A DNA stretch of 64,000 nucleotides from Lysinibacillus contaminans (GCF_001278945.1 NZ_LGRV01000003.1:620001-684000); one strand, 5' to 3'. Counted from the stretch's first letter, positions 1 through 8,220 are shown. Notes: a model not told the origin generated them from the sequence alone. Program-made: numbers and translations.

Positions 1-38
1 AAATATAAAAGAGTGCAGGCAAAAAAAATAAGGTTCAT

Positions 39-73
39 AAACATCTCCGTTTCACATTGAAACGGGGATGTTT
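39..73. terminator. Hairpin terminator
   Basis: A stem of about 12 bp (AACATCTCCGTTT against AAACGGGGATGTT) is flanked by A/T-rich sequence. It probably ends a transcript from a gene lying left of the window. Confidence 0.5.
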
Positions 74-135
74 AATTGGGTAAATAAGAAAGGGAAAAAA
101 GTATGAAACAACTTTGGAATTGAATAAGTGACTCG

Positions 136-279
136 ATGAATGAAAACCCAATCGTCTTTGCCTTGCTAGTATCAGAAGATGATCTTTGTGAAGAGTTTAT
201 TATTCCAACAACCACATTTACGCGGCTAAACAATGCCCGTTTATTTATATTCGACAATCATGGTATGATAGTTACGTAA
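136..279 (+). CDS. Possible small protein or remnant of a larger gene (47 aa)
   Basis: An ATG-initiated frame of 47 codons has a protein-like composition (NPIVFALLVSEDD near the start, FIIPTTTF in the middle, then LFIFDNHGMIV). The ribosome site is weak and a stop lies four codons upstream in the same frame, so this may be the surviving end of a decayed gene. No family is recognised. It ends 30 bp before the next gene on the same strand. Confidence is low because the case rests only on composition and the intact frame. Confidence 0.25.
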   Translation: MNENPIVFALLVSEDDLCEEFIIPTTTFTRLNNARLFIFDNHGMIVT

Positions 280-308
280 CGATTTGTTGAGATAAAGGAC
301 GGGTTTTT

Positions 309-869
309 ATGATGGCACAAGAAGTAGCAAATAAATTTATTGAAAAAGTATGTAATCACTTAGTACGTAATATGAATATTACAAAAGTAGAACAGCATTT
401 GAAGGAAACCATTGCGATACAGCGTGAATCGGCAACGTCACAAACAGCATTTTGGGATATGTTAATGATAAATATGCTATATTTCACTGAAAACGAGCAG
501 GCTTGGGAACGAGAATTTGCGAAAATGCTTGAGCAAAAAGAATGGTTGAAGGCGGAAAAGCTTGAAGAAGAGTTACTGATGCAACAAATGCGTGTACGTC
601 AGCAAGTAGCAGAGCAAATGGATGATGCAACAGAACTTTTTCACAAGCAGTATGAAACAGAAAATTTAACCGAAGAAGATATTATTTATGATTATGCCTA
701 TAGCTCAGCTGGACATTCGATGCGTATGGATTTATTGACGGTACTTGTGTCAACACCAGAGCAGTCAAAGGTTTTATTTGATGCCGACCCGCAGGAAACA
801 ATTCGTATTGTTAATGGGTATATTGCGTATCATACAGATGGCCTTATAAATAAAACAAGATTAATATAA
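309..869 (+). CDS. Hypothetical cytosolic helical protein, 186 aa
   Basis: The product is unrecognised. It is acidic and glutamine/glutamate rich with a predicted helical centre (roughly residues 60-115, many E, K, Q and M), no signal peptide and no membrane segment. The start is ATGATG behind AAGGAC; either Met could be used. It is followed by a weak hairpin and stands alone between a repeat-bearing intergenic region and an upstream fragment, so context gives no functional clue. The length and codon use are those of an ordinary gene. Confidence 0.7.
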   Translation: MMAQEVANKFIEKVCNHLVRNMNITKVEQHLKETIAIQRESATSQTAFWDMLMINMLYFTENEQAWEREFAKMLEQKEWLKAEKLEEELLMQQMRVRQQVAEQMDDATELFHKQYETENLTEEDIIYDYAYSSAGHSMRMDLLTVLVSTPEQSKVLFDADPQETIRIVNGYIAYHTDGLINKTRLI

Positions 870-993
870 TGGTAAAGAGACTCTCTTCTTAGATAGCGGA
901 GTCTTATTTATTTGAAAAGCGTTTTCTTGTAAGGAATTAATGGGTCATTATCAAAACATGTCCTTACTATAAAAGAAAGTCTACTTTTTTATA

Positions 994-1054
994 AGCACAT
1001 GGAACGGAAAGCGTCCGCCTGTAGTGTAATGTGCTATCAAGTGCAGATTTTGGT
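994..1054. repeat. Short copy of a dispersed intergenic repeat
   Basis: The segment GCACATGGAACGGAAAGCGTCCGCCTG-type sequence followed by a GCAGATTTTGG-like end matches the two outer ends of the longer copy near 9547-9689 (in reverse orientation) with the middle missing. It sits in non-coding DNA between two genes. It looks like an internally deleted member of an imperfect palindromic repeat family. Confidence 0.6.
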
Positions 1055-1144
1055 GTAGAGCCAAATTAATAATACAACATTTGTGCAGGATAATTGTTTA
1101 ATATGATAAGATTGAAGTAAGTTCAATTGAAAGGAATTTTGTCC

Positions 1145-1798
1145 ATGAATTCACCATTTACATTTATACATACACAACCGTCTAATTTAGACCCCAATAA
1201 AAAATATCCAGCTATCTTTTTACTTCACGGAATGGGAAGTAATGAGGAAGATCTTCCTCAGCTAGTGCAAGATTTTAAAGAGCAGTGTCATATTATTAGT
1301 TTAAGAGGGCCCATTACACAAAAACCAGGATATGCATTCTTCACGATTCAAGAAATCGGTATGCCTGATCGTGCCATTTTTGATAAAGTGTTAGTCGCAT
1401 TACAACGTTTTATGTTAGAGGCCATTGACGAATATCAAATTGACCCAAATAAGGTGTATGTACTCGGCTTTAGCCAAGGTGCTATTTTGGCGCAGTCACT
1501 AGCATTTTCTATGGGTAATTTAATACGCGGAGTAGTGGCTCTTAGTGGTTACACACCCAAATTTGTTACAGAAGAATATGCTATTCGCCCAGTGGATCAC
1601 CTGGAAATCTTCATCTCGCATGGTGATTATGATTACGTCATCCCACCACAATGGGGCGTTGAAAGTAAAGAAACTTTTGAGCGATTCGGAGCAAATGTCA
1701 CATTTAAACAATATCCAGATGGACATGGTGTAACACCGGAAAATATGCGCGATATCGTCGCGTTTTTAGCCGAGGGATTACAAGAGAATATGCAGTAA
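1145..1798 (+). CDS. Alpha/beta-hydrolase, phospholipase/carboxylesterase family
   Basis: This 217-residue protein belongs to the small cytosolic esterase family (Abhydrolase_2; MhqD/YpfH-like in other bacteria) that hydrolyses carboxylic or thioester bonds. Visible features are the oxyanion-hole region FLLHGMGSNEED, the nucleophile elbow GFSQGA, an Asp-bearing SHGDYDYVIP segment and the catalytic His in DGHGV. I chose the ATG at 1145 because AAAGGA lies 11 bases upstream; a TTG six codons earlier overlaps that site. It is monocistronic and ends at a strong terminator. The substrate cannot be told from the sequence. Confidence 0.85.
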   Translation: MNSPFTFIHTQPSNLDPNKKYPAIFLLHGMGSNEEDLPQLVQDFKEQCHIISLRGPITQKPGYAFFTIQEIGMPDRAIFDKVLVALQRFMLEAIDEYQIDPNKVYVLGFSQGAILAQSLAFSMGNLIRGVVALSGYTPKFVTEEYAIRPVDHLEIFISHGDYDYVIPPQWGVESKETFERFGANVTFKQYPDGHGVTPENMRDIVAFLAEGLQENMQ

Positions 1799-1810
1799 TG
1801 GATAGTTGAA

Positions 1811-1850
1811 AAGCCGAGACGATCATCACAATCGTCTCGGCTTCTTTTTA
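1811..1850. terminator. Bidirectional terminator between esterase and proC
   Basis: A 13-bp perfect stem AAGCCGAGACGAT/ATCGTCTCGGCTT, with a T-run on the plus side and A-rich sequence on the other, lies between convergent genes. Confidence 0.85.
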
Positions 1851-1853
1851 CAC

Positions 1854-2654
1854 TTATTTAGATAAGTTACGGTCTTTATTTGTAACGGCTGCCACTGCAT
1901 CGTGGATCGTTGTTTCAAAATGATTACTTTGTAACGAAGACACACCTTGAATAGTTGTCCCACCTGGTGAGCAAACTCGGTCGACAAGTTCCCATGGGTG
2001 TTCTTGTGACTGTAAGATCATTTTTGCACTGCCGAGTACTGCATTTGCAGCAATATCTAAGGCCATATTTTTTGGCATGCCTTCACGCACAGCTGCCCGT
2101 GCTAATGCATCGATGTACATATACGTAAATGCTGGGGAAGAGCCACCAATCGTTGTGAAAATCGAAAATAAATTCTCAGGTACTTCAATAATAGTACCAA
2201 CCGTTTCAAACAAGGATGTCACTAATTGTAGTTGTGCATCTGTTACTTGCTCACTTGCTGTATAGCAGCTTGTTGAAGCACCAACTATTGCATTAATATT
2301 TGGCATTACACGGATAATAGGCGTCGTTGCTGACAAGTTTTCTTGGAAGTAAGAAATGTTTTTGCCTGCTGCAATAGATACAATAATATGTCGATCTAGT
2401 AAGTGTTTCTTCACTTCAGGTAAAACATCTGGTAACATTTGTGGTTTTACGCTTAGAATAATGACGTCACAATTTGCCATTAACTCTTCAATAGAATTAT
2501 TTGCGTGAATACCATAAGTGGTAGCTAAAGTAGTTGCTTTGGCAATTGTACGATTAAAGCCATGAATAGAAGATGATTCGAAATCTTCGCTCTTACACAT
2601 GCCTTTTATAATTGCTGTGGCCATGTTACCGAGGCCGATAAATCCGTATTTCAC
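1854..2654 (-). CDS. proC: Pyrroline-5-carboxylate reductase
   Basis: The 266-residue protein catalyses the last step of proline synthesis, NAD(P)H-dependent reduction of 1-pyrroline-5-carboxylate. The N-terminal Rossmann motif is GFIGLGNMA; the conserved VSIAAGK, RVMPN and SPGGTTIQGV blocks of the family are all present. Length matches the family (about 265-280). The gene is monocistronic and convergent with the esterase. Several ProC-like paralogues exist in Bacilli (proI, proG, comER), so which branch it represents is uncertain, but the motifs are those of a functional enzyme. Confidence 0.93.
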   Translation of the reverse strand: MKYGFIGLGNMATAIIKGMCKSEDFESSSIHGFNRTIAKATTLATTYGIHANNSIEELMANCDVIILSVKPQMLPDVLPEVKKHLLDRHIIVSIAAGKNISYFQENLSATTPIIRVMPNINAIVGASTSCYTASEQVTDAQLQLVTSLFETVGTIIEVPENLFSIFTTIGGSSPAFTYMYIDALARAAVREGMPKNMALDIAANAVLGSAKMILQSQEHPWELVDRVCSPGGTTIQGVSSLQSNHFETTIHDAVAAVTNKDRNLSK

Positions 2655-2953
2655 GTGCTGTACACTCCTTTATCTTTAAAGAACATCCCTACTAGTATAG
2701 AACAGAATATTATTCTTGAATAGCAATGTGTAAGAATCGAGGCAATACTGTTCAAATTCATGTCGGTCGATGGTATCATAGAGTGAGTCATGTCTTTTCA
2801 CTAGTATGAAATCATGTACTTTATGTGAACATAGAGACATACCTGCTCTAAAAGGGGTAGAATGATAATTTAATATGTATTATGCGAAAATTGTCGCTTT
2901 CTATCGGGGGAAGAATGCGGCTAGAAATTTATAGAGAAAAGGAATTAAATTGA

Positions 2954-3904
2954 ATGGAACAAAATCTGAAAACAGAGCGTAATCCACAATCTGCAGAAAT
3001 CACTGTAGTGAAGCAATCACGCTCAAATATTTTAGCACAGACAGTTAAGACGGGGATTATTAAATCCAATTTAATTCCAATGTGGGCTGGTTTGGCGCTG
3101 GGGATGTATAAAAATCAAATGTCGTTGAAGGAGAATATTCCTGAAATACTATTTGCGACTATTGGTTCAGCACTTGTTATTGGGGCAGCAGGAGCTTTTA
3201 ATAACGTGTATGACCGCGATATTGATGCAATTATGCCTCGAACAAAAAATCGACCAACTGTAACTGGAGAAATGACTGCCAAAGCAACATTGTTTTTAGC
3301 AATTGTAATGCTTGTTGCAGGTATAGGTGTTTTAGCATTAGCTTCACCATTGGCCGCATTATTCGGTTTCCTAGGCGTCTTTTTATACGTTGTGCCATAC
3401 ACAATGTGGACAAAGCGTCATACGATATATAATACCGAAGTGGGTAGTATCTCGGGTGCTGTACCACCTTTAATTGGTTGGGCTGCTGTTTCTTCGGACG
3501 TTACACATCCAGCGTTATTCGGTCTCTTTTTTGTGATGGTTATTTGGCAAATGCCGCACTTTTATGCAATTGCCATTCGTAAGCGTGCTGATTATGAAGC
3601 TGCGAGTGTACCAATGCTACCAGTGGTTAAAGGAATGCGTCGTACTTACTATCAAACGAATTTTTATTTAATTCTACTTATTTTATCGAGCTTCTTATTT
3701 GGCTCGATAAGTATCGGAATTATGTTAGTGGCATTACTACTAAGTGTGGCATGGTTGATCATGAGTATTTACGGCTATCATAGCAATAAAGATCAGGTGA
3801 AATGGGCAACAAAGATGTTTGTGTTCTCCTTAATACACATGACGATTTTATTCACAACAGTTATTGTCTATTCTCTAGTAGGGGTCATTTTTAAACTGTA
3901 TTAA
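2954..3904 (+). CDS. ctaB: Protoheme IX farnesyltransferase (heme O synthase)
   Basis: This 316-residue polytopic UbiA-family prenyltransferase adds farnesyl to heme B to make heme O, needed for aa3/bo-type terminal oxidases. The Asp-rich substrate motif appears as NNVYDRDIDAIMPRTKNRP near residue 85, and the later loop IWQMPHFYAIAIRKRADY is typical of CtaB/CyoE. About nine hydrophobic segments follow a 35-residue soluble N-terminus. Start ATG at 2954 follows AAAGGAAT. The usual partners ctaA and ctaCDEF are not adjacent here. It ends at a strong bidirectional terminator. Confidence 0.93.
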   Translation: MEQNLKTERNPQSAEITVVKQSRSNILAQTVKTGIIKSNLIPMWAGLALGMYKNQMSLKENIPEILFATIGSALVIGAAGAFNNVYDRDIDAIMPRTKNRPTVTGEMTAKATLFLAIVMLVAGIGVLALASPLAALFGFLGVFLYVVPYTMWTKRHTIYNTEVGSISGAVPPLIGWAAVSSDVTHPALFGLFFVMVIWQMPHFYAIAIRKRADYEAASVPMLPVVKGMRRTYYQTNFYLILLILSSFLFGSISIGIMLVALLLSVAWLIMSIYGYHSNKDQVKWATKMFVFSLIHMTILFTTVIVYSLVGVIFKLY

Positions 3905-3910
3905 ATATAT

Positions 3911-3949
3911 AAAAGCCAACAAGCACTTATTCTGTGCTTGTTGGCTTTT
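3911..3949. terminator. Bidirectional terminator after ctaB
   Basis: A perfect stem AAAAGCCAACAAGCAC/GTGCTTGTTGGCTTTT separates two convergent genes. Confidence 0.9.
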
Positions 3950-4661
3950 CACTTGTAACAGAGGTGATGTGACGACTTGGCCATTCAATTGCATGAAGTT
4001 GACCGCCAAATACAGCACCACCATCAATGCCAATAATATTATTTTCTCCCAAGTATACGCTATAATTTGTAGCATCTTGGTACAGTTTATAGGTCGGTGT
4101 ATGACCAAAGATCACTGTTTTTTCACCTCGATAGCCTGCATGAAATTCTTCTCGAATCCATAAAAGCTGATTTCTCTCTGTATCTTTTGGCGCCATATCG
4201 GGTACAACGCCACCATGTACAAAAATAGCATCCTCTAATTCAATATACGTTTCAAATGTTTCGATAAGTTGTAAATGTTCTTCAAGCTTCGGTAAAGTAC
4301 GAATAAAAGCGGGTAAAGCATTTGCTTTAATGGCCTCTTCGAAATCTTGTGCCTGATAGCCATAACTTGTAAGGGTCTCTACGCCACCACAGACAGTAAT
4401 CCAGTGCATCCAAGGCTTAGGGTGACCAGAACGACAGGCGGCTAGCATAATGGCCTCGTGATTGCCCATTAATACACGCGCACCATTTGCTTTTAATTCC
4501 GCTACTAAATTTAAAACTCCACTTGAAGCAGGACCTCGATCTATATAATCGCCAAGTAAAAATAATTGGTCTTGTGTCGCATTATAATTTACTTTCACTA
4601 ATAGTTGTTGAAAAAGCCCTAGTTCACCATGAATATCACTAATGGCCAGTATCCGTGTCAT
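3927..4661 (-). CDS. PPP-type metallophosphoesterase (Ser/Thr phosphatase or ApaH/PrpE-like)
   Basis: The 244-residue protein carries the dinuclear-metal signature of the phosphoprotein-phosphatase superfamily: SDIHGE at the N-terminus, GDYIDRGP, GNHEAIM, and later FVHGG and FGHTPT. This motif set is shared by bacterial PrpE-type phosphatases and diadenosine tetraphosphatases, so phosphoprotein versus Ap4A substrate is open. The start is the ATG at 4661, preceded by GGAAGGGATG; an upstream extension of eight codons has no ribosome site. The C-terminus overlaps the shared terminator with ctaB. Confidence 0.85.
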   Translation of the reverse strand: MTRILAISDIHGELGLFQQLLVKVNYNATQDQLFLLGDYIDRGPASSGVLNLVAELKANGARVLMGNHEAIMLAACRSGHPKPWMHWITVCGGVETLTSYGYQAQDFEEAIKANALPAFIRTLPKLEEHLQLIETFETYIELEDAIFVHGGVVPDMAPKDTERNQLLWIREEFHAGYRGEKTVIFGHTPTYKLYQDATNYSVYLGENNIIGIDGGAVFGGQLHAIEWPSRHITSVTSEKPTSTE

Positions 4662-4844
4662 AAAATAGCATCCCTTCCAGTACATGAGCAGTTATTATTT
4701 AGTATAAAGAATATTTTTGCAAAATTCGACTTTTTTACTTTTATTTAATGATAGGGTGATTCTTTTCATTATTTAGTCATCTATAGCGTTGTAAAGGGGT
4801 GGAGAGCTGCTTTTATCGTGTAATATTGGTTATATTAGAGGTGT

Positions 4845-4888
4845 AAAAAATGCGTGGAAGTCTAATGAAAGGCTTCCACGCATTTTTT
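4845..4888. terminator. Bidirectional terminator
   Basis: AAAAAATGCGTGGAAG pairs with CTTCCACGCATTTTTT across a 12-nt loop. It ends the XRE-regulator transcript on the minus strand. Confidence 0.9.
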
Positions 4889-5342
4889 ATGGGTTCTGTA
4901 GGGTTTTTGCCCAAGCTTCTTTCGCTATTTCTTCGTCAAAGCTTGATAGAAGACGGTAGTTGTTCGTATCTAAAATACGATAGTGATTGCTAATAGCGTT
5001 TTGCTGTAGACGGTAGCCACTGTGTTCTGAGATGTTTTTCCACCATATATATCCACCCATTGTTTTTTCTTTTGGCTGTAATGTACCATGATTGGCGATT
5101 AAATCGACGACTTCAAGCGGATCTCCACCAAGTTCATGCTGCAAAATGGAACTTTCACGAAAGAGAGCACAAGTAGTAACAGTTGTGGTCCAACCAGCTT
5201 GAATGCGACCTTTTTCAATTTGGACGAGCGTTTTTTTTGAGAGACCGAGTAAATCACTCATTTGATCTTGAGTAAATTGCTTTTCGGTACGAATTAGTTT
5301 TAGTTTATCAGAGATGAGTGCAATAAGTTGGTCGCGATGCAT
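4887..5342 (-). CDS. XRE-family HTH transcriptional regulator with a C-terminal extension
   Basis: This 151-residue protein begins with a Cro/C1-type helix-turn-helix (residues about 8-65; FTQDQMSDLLGLSKKTLVQIEKG covers the two HTH helices, split here for reading as FTQDQMSDLLG and SKKTLVQIEKG). The remaining 85 residues contain tryptophans and tyrosines (YIWWKN) and may be a small sensing domain, not recognised. Start ATG follows AAGGGG. It has its own terminator and no obvious target next door. Confidence 0.8.
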   Translation of the reverse strand: MHRDQLIALISDKLKLIRTEKQFTQDQMSDLLGLSKKTLVQIEKGRIQAGWTTTVTTCALFRESSILQHELGGDPLEVVDLIANHGTLQPKEKTMGGYIWWKNISEHSGYRLQQNAISNHYRILDTNNYRLLSSFDEEIAKEAWAKTLQNP

Positions 5343-5480
5343 AAAAATACCCCTTCTTTTAGGTTGTTATCATTCAGTATACACGAAAAAATGAAAAAGC
5401 AGTTATCCTGCTTCATTGTAATATACCGTTTAAGACAGAAAAAACTCACTAACTAGTAAGAAGATAGTGAGAGGATGTCA

Positions 5481-5885
5481 TTAATATTCATATTTTTTTG
5501 TGTCAGAAATAACACGAAAGTGAATTCCCTTTATTTGTGCACTTACTTTATGTCGTAGTGTATCGATGTCTACAAGCTCATCTTTGTCGTTTACACAATC
5601 TGCAATTTCATCTAGTAACTTTGTAAAAGCTTCCTTGAAAAGCTTGCGCATATTATCAAAGTCTAGACTACGGAAACTACCGTCAATATCAAAAGCTTCT
5701 ACAGAATTTAGCTGTTTCGAAGCACCAGCGAAACGGTCATCATATACAGTATAGTTTTCGTCGGTCACAACAATGATGTATAAAGCTTCGCCTGTAATCG
5801 TTTTTAATTCAATATTTGTTTTGTGTTTTTTTACATCTGTAATAATGTGAATTCCATCTGAATGATAAAGTTTGAATAATTTCAT
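5481..5885 (-). CDS. Hypothetical protein, 134 aa
   Basis: No family is recognised. The sequence is a soluble, mixed alpha/beta protein: the first 60 residues are strand-rich (KLFKLYHSDGIHIITDV), followed by a helical segment NMRKLFKEAFTKLLDEIADC near residue 80 and a strand-like end. There is no signal peptide or membrane segment. The ATG follows a GGGGG-type ribosome site (TCAGGGGGCATAGTT). It is monocistronic, 140 bp from the XRE regulator on the same strand, so a regulatory link is possible but unproven. Confidence 0.65.
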   Translation of the reverse strand: MKLFKLYHSDGIHIITDVKKHKTNIELKTITGEALYIIVVTDENYTVYDDRFAGASKQLNSVEAFDIDGSFRSLDFDNMRKLFKEAFTKLLDEIADCVNDKDELVDIDTLRHKVSAQIKGIHFRVISDTKKYEY

Positions 5886-6066
5886 AACTATGCCCCCTGA
5901 AAAAAAGATACTATCAATACCTTTAATTATATAGTGTTATGTATAAAAAAGGAACAGTATGAAATTTTTAGACGGAATAGCGCTCTAATAATGGACTATT
6001 GATAGCAATTTGTAGTCTGAATAGCTTTGGTTTTCTATTTAGACTACAAATAAACTATCATTAATA

Positions 6067-7395
6067 TTAGTTTGTTTCAGAAGTTGTAGGCATCGTTTTT
6101 TGTAAAGGACGGACCTCAATGTAATGTAATTGATGTCCTTCTTGCTCGTATATACTAAAGATATAGGATTCTAACTCAATATTTTCTGCAGTTTTATTGC
6201 CGTTATTAGCGGTTAAGAACCAACCACCTAGCGTCTCGACATCCTCTGCATCTAGTGTTACATTTAGTAAATTTTCAACATCCTCTACAAGCATTTTTGC
6301 ATTTAAAATATAATGATTGTCGCTTATTTTTCGAATATCAGCAATTTCGTCGTCATCAAATTCATCACGAATCTCACCAACGATTTCCTCTAAAATATCT
6401 TCAACGGTTACAAGACCAGACGTGCCACCGTATTCATCCATTAAAATAGCCATATGGATTCGTTCTTTTTGCATGCGTACTAATAATTCCTGAATTGGAA
6501 TCGTCTCAATGACATGAATAACTGGGTTGATAAAATCATCTAGTACAAGTGTTTCGTCAGTAATTTTGTCGATTAAACCGTGCGCGAATAACTCTTTGGC
6601 ATTAATAAAACCTAAAATGTTATCACGATCGCCGTCATAAATCGGGTAGCGCGTATATTTCTCTGAGGCAATAAAGTGAATCATATTCGTGTAAGTGTCA
6701 TTTTTTTCAATCCCAATAATTTCTGTACGTGGCACCATAATTTCACGCGCAATACGTTCATCAAATTCAAAGACGTTGTTTACGTACTTTAACTCGGATT
6801 TATTGATTTCACCGCTTTTAAAGCTTTCAGAAAGTAGTAAACGTAATTCTTCTTCAGTATGTGATAGTTCGTGTTCAGAAGCGGGCTTCATGCCGAAGAG
6901 ACCAACAAGTACTCGAGCAGAGCCGTTTAAGAACCAAATGAACGGATACATTATTTTGTAGAAGGTCATAATTGGTTTAGCAAAGAGTAATGTAATGGTT
7001 TCAGCCTTTTGAATTGCGGCAGTTTTTGGTGCTAATTCACCTACAACTACATGTAGGAACGTTGCAATGGCAAATGCCGAACCAATCGTGAATATACTCA
7101 TGTATTTATCTGATATCCCAATCATATCGAATAGGGGATGCAGCATAAATTCGAATGTTTTTTCTCCGACCATCCCGATACCAAGGGCAGTTACCGTAAT
7201 ACCTAGCTGACAGGCAGATAAGTATTCATCTAGGTGGTCAACAACATGCTTTGCAGGGATTGCTTTCTTATTGCCCTCAGCAATAAGCTGGTCAAGTCTT
7301 GATGTTCGTACTTTGACAATGGCAAATTCCGTCGCAACGAAAAATGCTGTTAATGCTAATAAAATAATGAAAATTGATAAGTTAAGTATGGTCAA
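6067..7395 (-). CDS. CNNM/CBS/CorC-domain membrane protein, MpfA (YhdP)-like magnesium exporter
   Basis: The 442-residue protein has an N-terminal DUF21/CNNM membrane domain (three to four segments in residues 1-140, with ATEFAIVKVR and the ACQLGITVTALGIGMVGEK block), a CBS pair (about 210-345; IMVPRTEIIG, KYTRYPIYDGDRDNILGFI) and a C-terminal CorC/HlyC transporter-associated domain (about 350-430). Such proteins export Mg2+ in Bacillus and Staphylococcus. It is the second gene of an operon with a MerR regulator, the same pairing as yhdQ-yhdP in B. subtilis. The only canonical start near the family N-terminus is TTG at 7395, whose ribosome site lies 35 bases upstream beyond a perfect hairpin (see findings). 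Confidence 0.88.
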   Translation of the reverse strand: MTILNLSIFIILLALTAFFVATEFAIVKVRTSRLDQLIAEGNKKAIPAKHVVDHLDEYLSACQLGITVTALGIGMVGEKTFEFMLHPLFDMIGISDKYMSIFTIGSAFAIATFLHVVVGELAPKTAAIQKAETITLLFAKPIMTFYKIMYPFIWFLNGSARVLVGLFGMKPASEHELSHTEEELRLLLSESFKSGEINKSELKYVNNVFEFDERIAREIMVPRTEIIGIEKNDTYTNMIHFIASEKYTRYPIYDGDRDNILGFINAKELFAHGLIDKITDETLVLDDFINPVIHVIETIPIQELLVRMQKERIHMAILMDEYGGTSGLVTVEDILEEIVGEIRDEFDDDEIADIRKISDNHYILNAKMLVEDVENLLNVTLDAEDVETLGGWFLTANNGNKTAENIELESYIFSIYEQEGHQLHYIEVRPLQKTMPTTSETN

Positions 7396-7400
7396 ATAGT

Positions 7401-7438
7401 CGTTCTGTTTCTACAAAAAAAAACAGAACGTCACCTCC
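7401..7438 (-). promoter_or_regulatory. Shine-Dalgarno plus bridging hairpin before the CNNM gene
   Basis: On the minus strand GGAGGTGA (7438-7431), an ideal match to the 16S tail, is followed immediately by a perfect 10-bp inverted repeat CGTTCTGTTT / AAACAGAACG (7430-7421 and 7410-7401) with a 10-nt loop, then ACTAT and the TTG start. Skipping the folded hairpin leaves 8 nt between GGAGG and TTG, the optimal spacing. No U-run follows the stem, so it is not a terminator. Confidence 0.6.
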
Positions 7439-7839
7439 TAATTAATAAGTAGTAGTAAAGATTGCATGAGCGCAATACTTTCTGTTGAAACATTTTTTTT
7501 AATCGATTGAATATTTTTTTGATCTTGATTGTCAAAATGAGCGAGCAGAGATGCTACATCGTGCTCTAAGTTTTGCATTTTTAAGCGAATCGTTTGCACA
7601 TCGATTTCTTCGTAAGGTGTGATCTGTAATTCAGCCTGGATTTCTTCAAGCGATAAACCGTCATGTTTACGTTGTTCAATATATTGGAGACGGTCAATCA
7701 TTGATGATTCATAATAACGATAGTTGGATGCGGAACGTTCTGCTTCTAACAAGCCAATATTAGTATAATAATCAATTGTTCTTTTTGTGATACCTGTCTT
7801 TTCAGCAAGTTCACCAATTTTTAATTTTTCTGTCCCAAT
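7438..7839 (-). CDS. MerR-family transcriptional regulator (YhdQ-like), apparent ATT start
   Basis: This 133-residue regulator has an N-terminal winged HTH (LKIGELAEKTGITKRTIDYY, then SASNYRYYESS) and a dimerisation helix (about 75-115). It contains no cysteine, so it is not a CueR-type thiolate metal sensor. It is the first gene of an operon with the MpfA-like transporter and abuts its ribosome site (stop TAG overlaps GGAGG). The frame can be extended to a TTG at 7902, but that codon is inside the likely -35 box. The only well-placed start is ATT at 7839, seven bases after GGAGG. I infer ATT initiation, as in infC. Confidence 0.75.
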   Translation of the reverse strand: MGTEKLKIGELAEKTGITKRTIDYYTNIGLLEAERSASNYRYYESSMIDRLQYIEQRKHDGLSLEEIQAELQITPYEEIDVQTIRLKMQNLEHDVASLLAHFDNQDQKNIQSIKKNVSTESIALMQSLLLLIN

Positions 7840-7856
7840 ATGAACACCTCCAAACC

Positions 7857-7902
7857 ATAACGTGATGCTTTGATTATAACGTGATGATTTTATACTATAC
7901 AA
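7857..7902 (-). promoter_or_regulatory. Promoter and direct-repeat operator of the MerR-mpfA operon
   Basis: Minus-strand -35 TTGTAT (7902-7897) and -10 TATAAT (7878-7873) are 18 bp apart. Two exact copies of CATCACGTTAT (7886-7876 and 7867-7857), 19 bp apart, overlap the -10 and the start of transcription. They are good candidates for an autoregulatory site. Confidence 0.5.
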
Positions 7903-7940
7903 ATAATAAGTAACGACATTTCAAATTTGTAAGATTGAAC

Positions 7941-7973
7941 AAAAAAATACACTATGCGATAAACGCATAGTGT
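7941..7973 (-). terminator. Terminator (minus strand)
   Basis: A 10-bp stem ACACTATGCG/CGCATAGTGT is followed on the minus strand by ATTTTTTTG. It would stop transcripts running on from the MFS gene towards the MerR operon. Confidence 0.75.
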
Positions 7974-8101
7974 ACTCATAGTGTTGAAAAAATTGTCAAT
8001 GAGCAAAAATGTAAAATTACGAAAAATCCCGGCATGAAAAATGAGATTTTCATATGGAAGCTTTTTTTGAAATAAGATATTCGTAAAAAAGGCTCTAAAT
8101 T

Positions 8102-8220
8102 AAAATCTGTACTTGCCATGTGGGGTTGATTTCCGTTCCGGCTGTACGCTTTCCGGGGGAGGGGGTGTCCGATGAGTCGCTTCACTCGCTATATACGCCC
8201 CGCGGAAAGCTTCGGAAAAC
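8102..8220. repeat. Dispersed intergenic repeat, diverged copy
   Basis: It begins AAAATCTGTAC and contains CCGTTCCGGCTGTACGCTTT, then a G-rich block and CGCGGAAAGC, matching the arrangement (AAAATCTGTAC ... CGTTCC ... CGCTTTCC) of the copy at 9547-9689. It is more GC-rich than its surroundings. Frames crossing it give FPGEGVS-type peptides that are not real proteins. The 400-bp gap 7903-8304 otherwise holds only the promoter of the MerR operon and a terminator. Confidence 0.65.

Noticed and set aside
7401-7430. Inverted repeat read as a terminator between merR and the CNNM gene
   Set aside because: No U-run follows the stem on either strand; the T's are in the loop.
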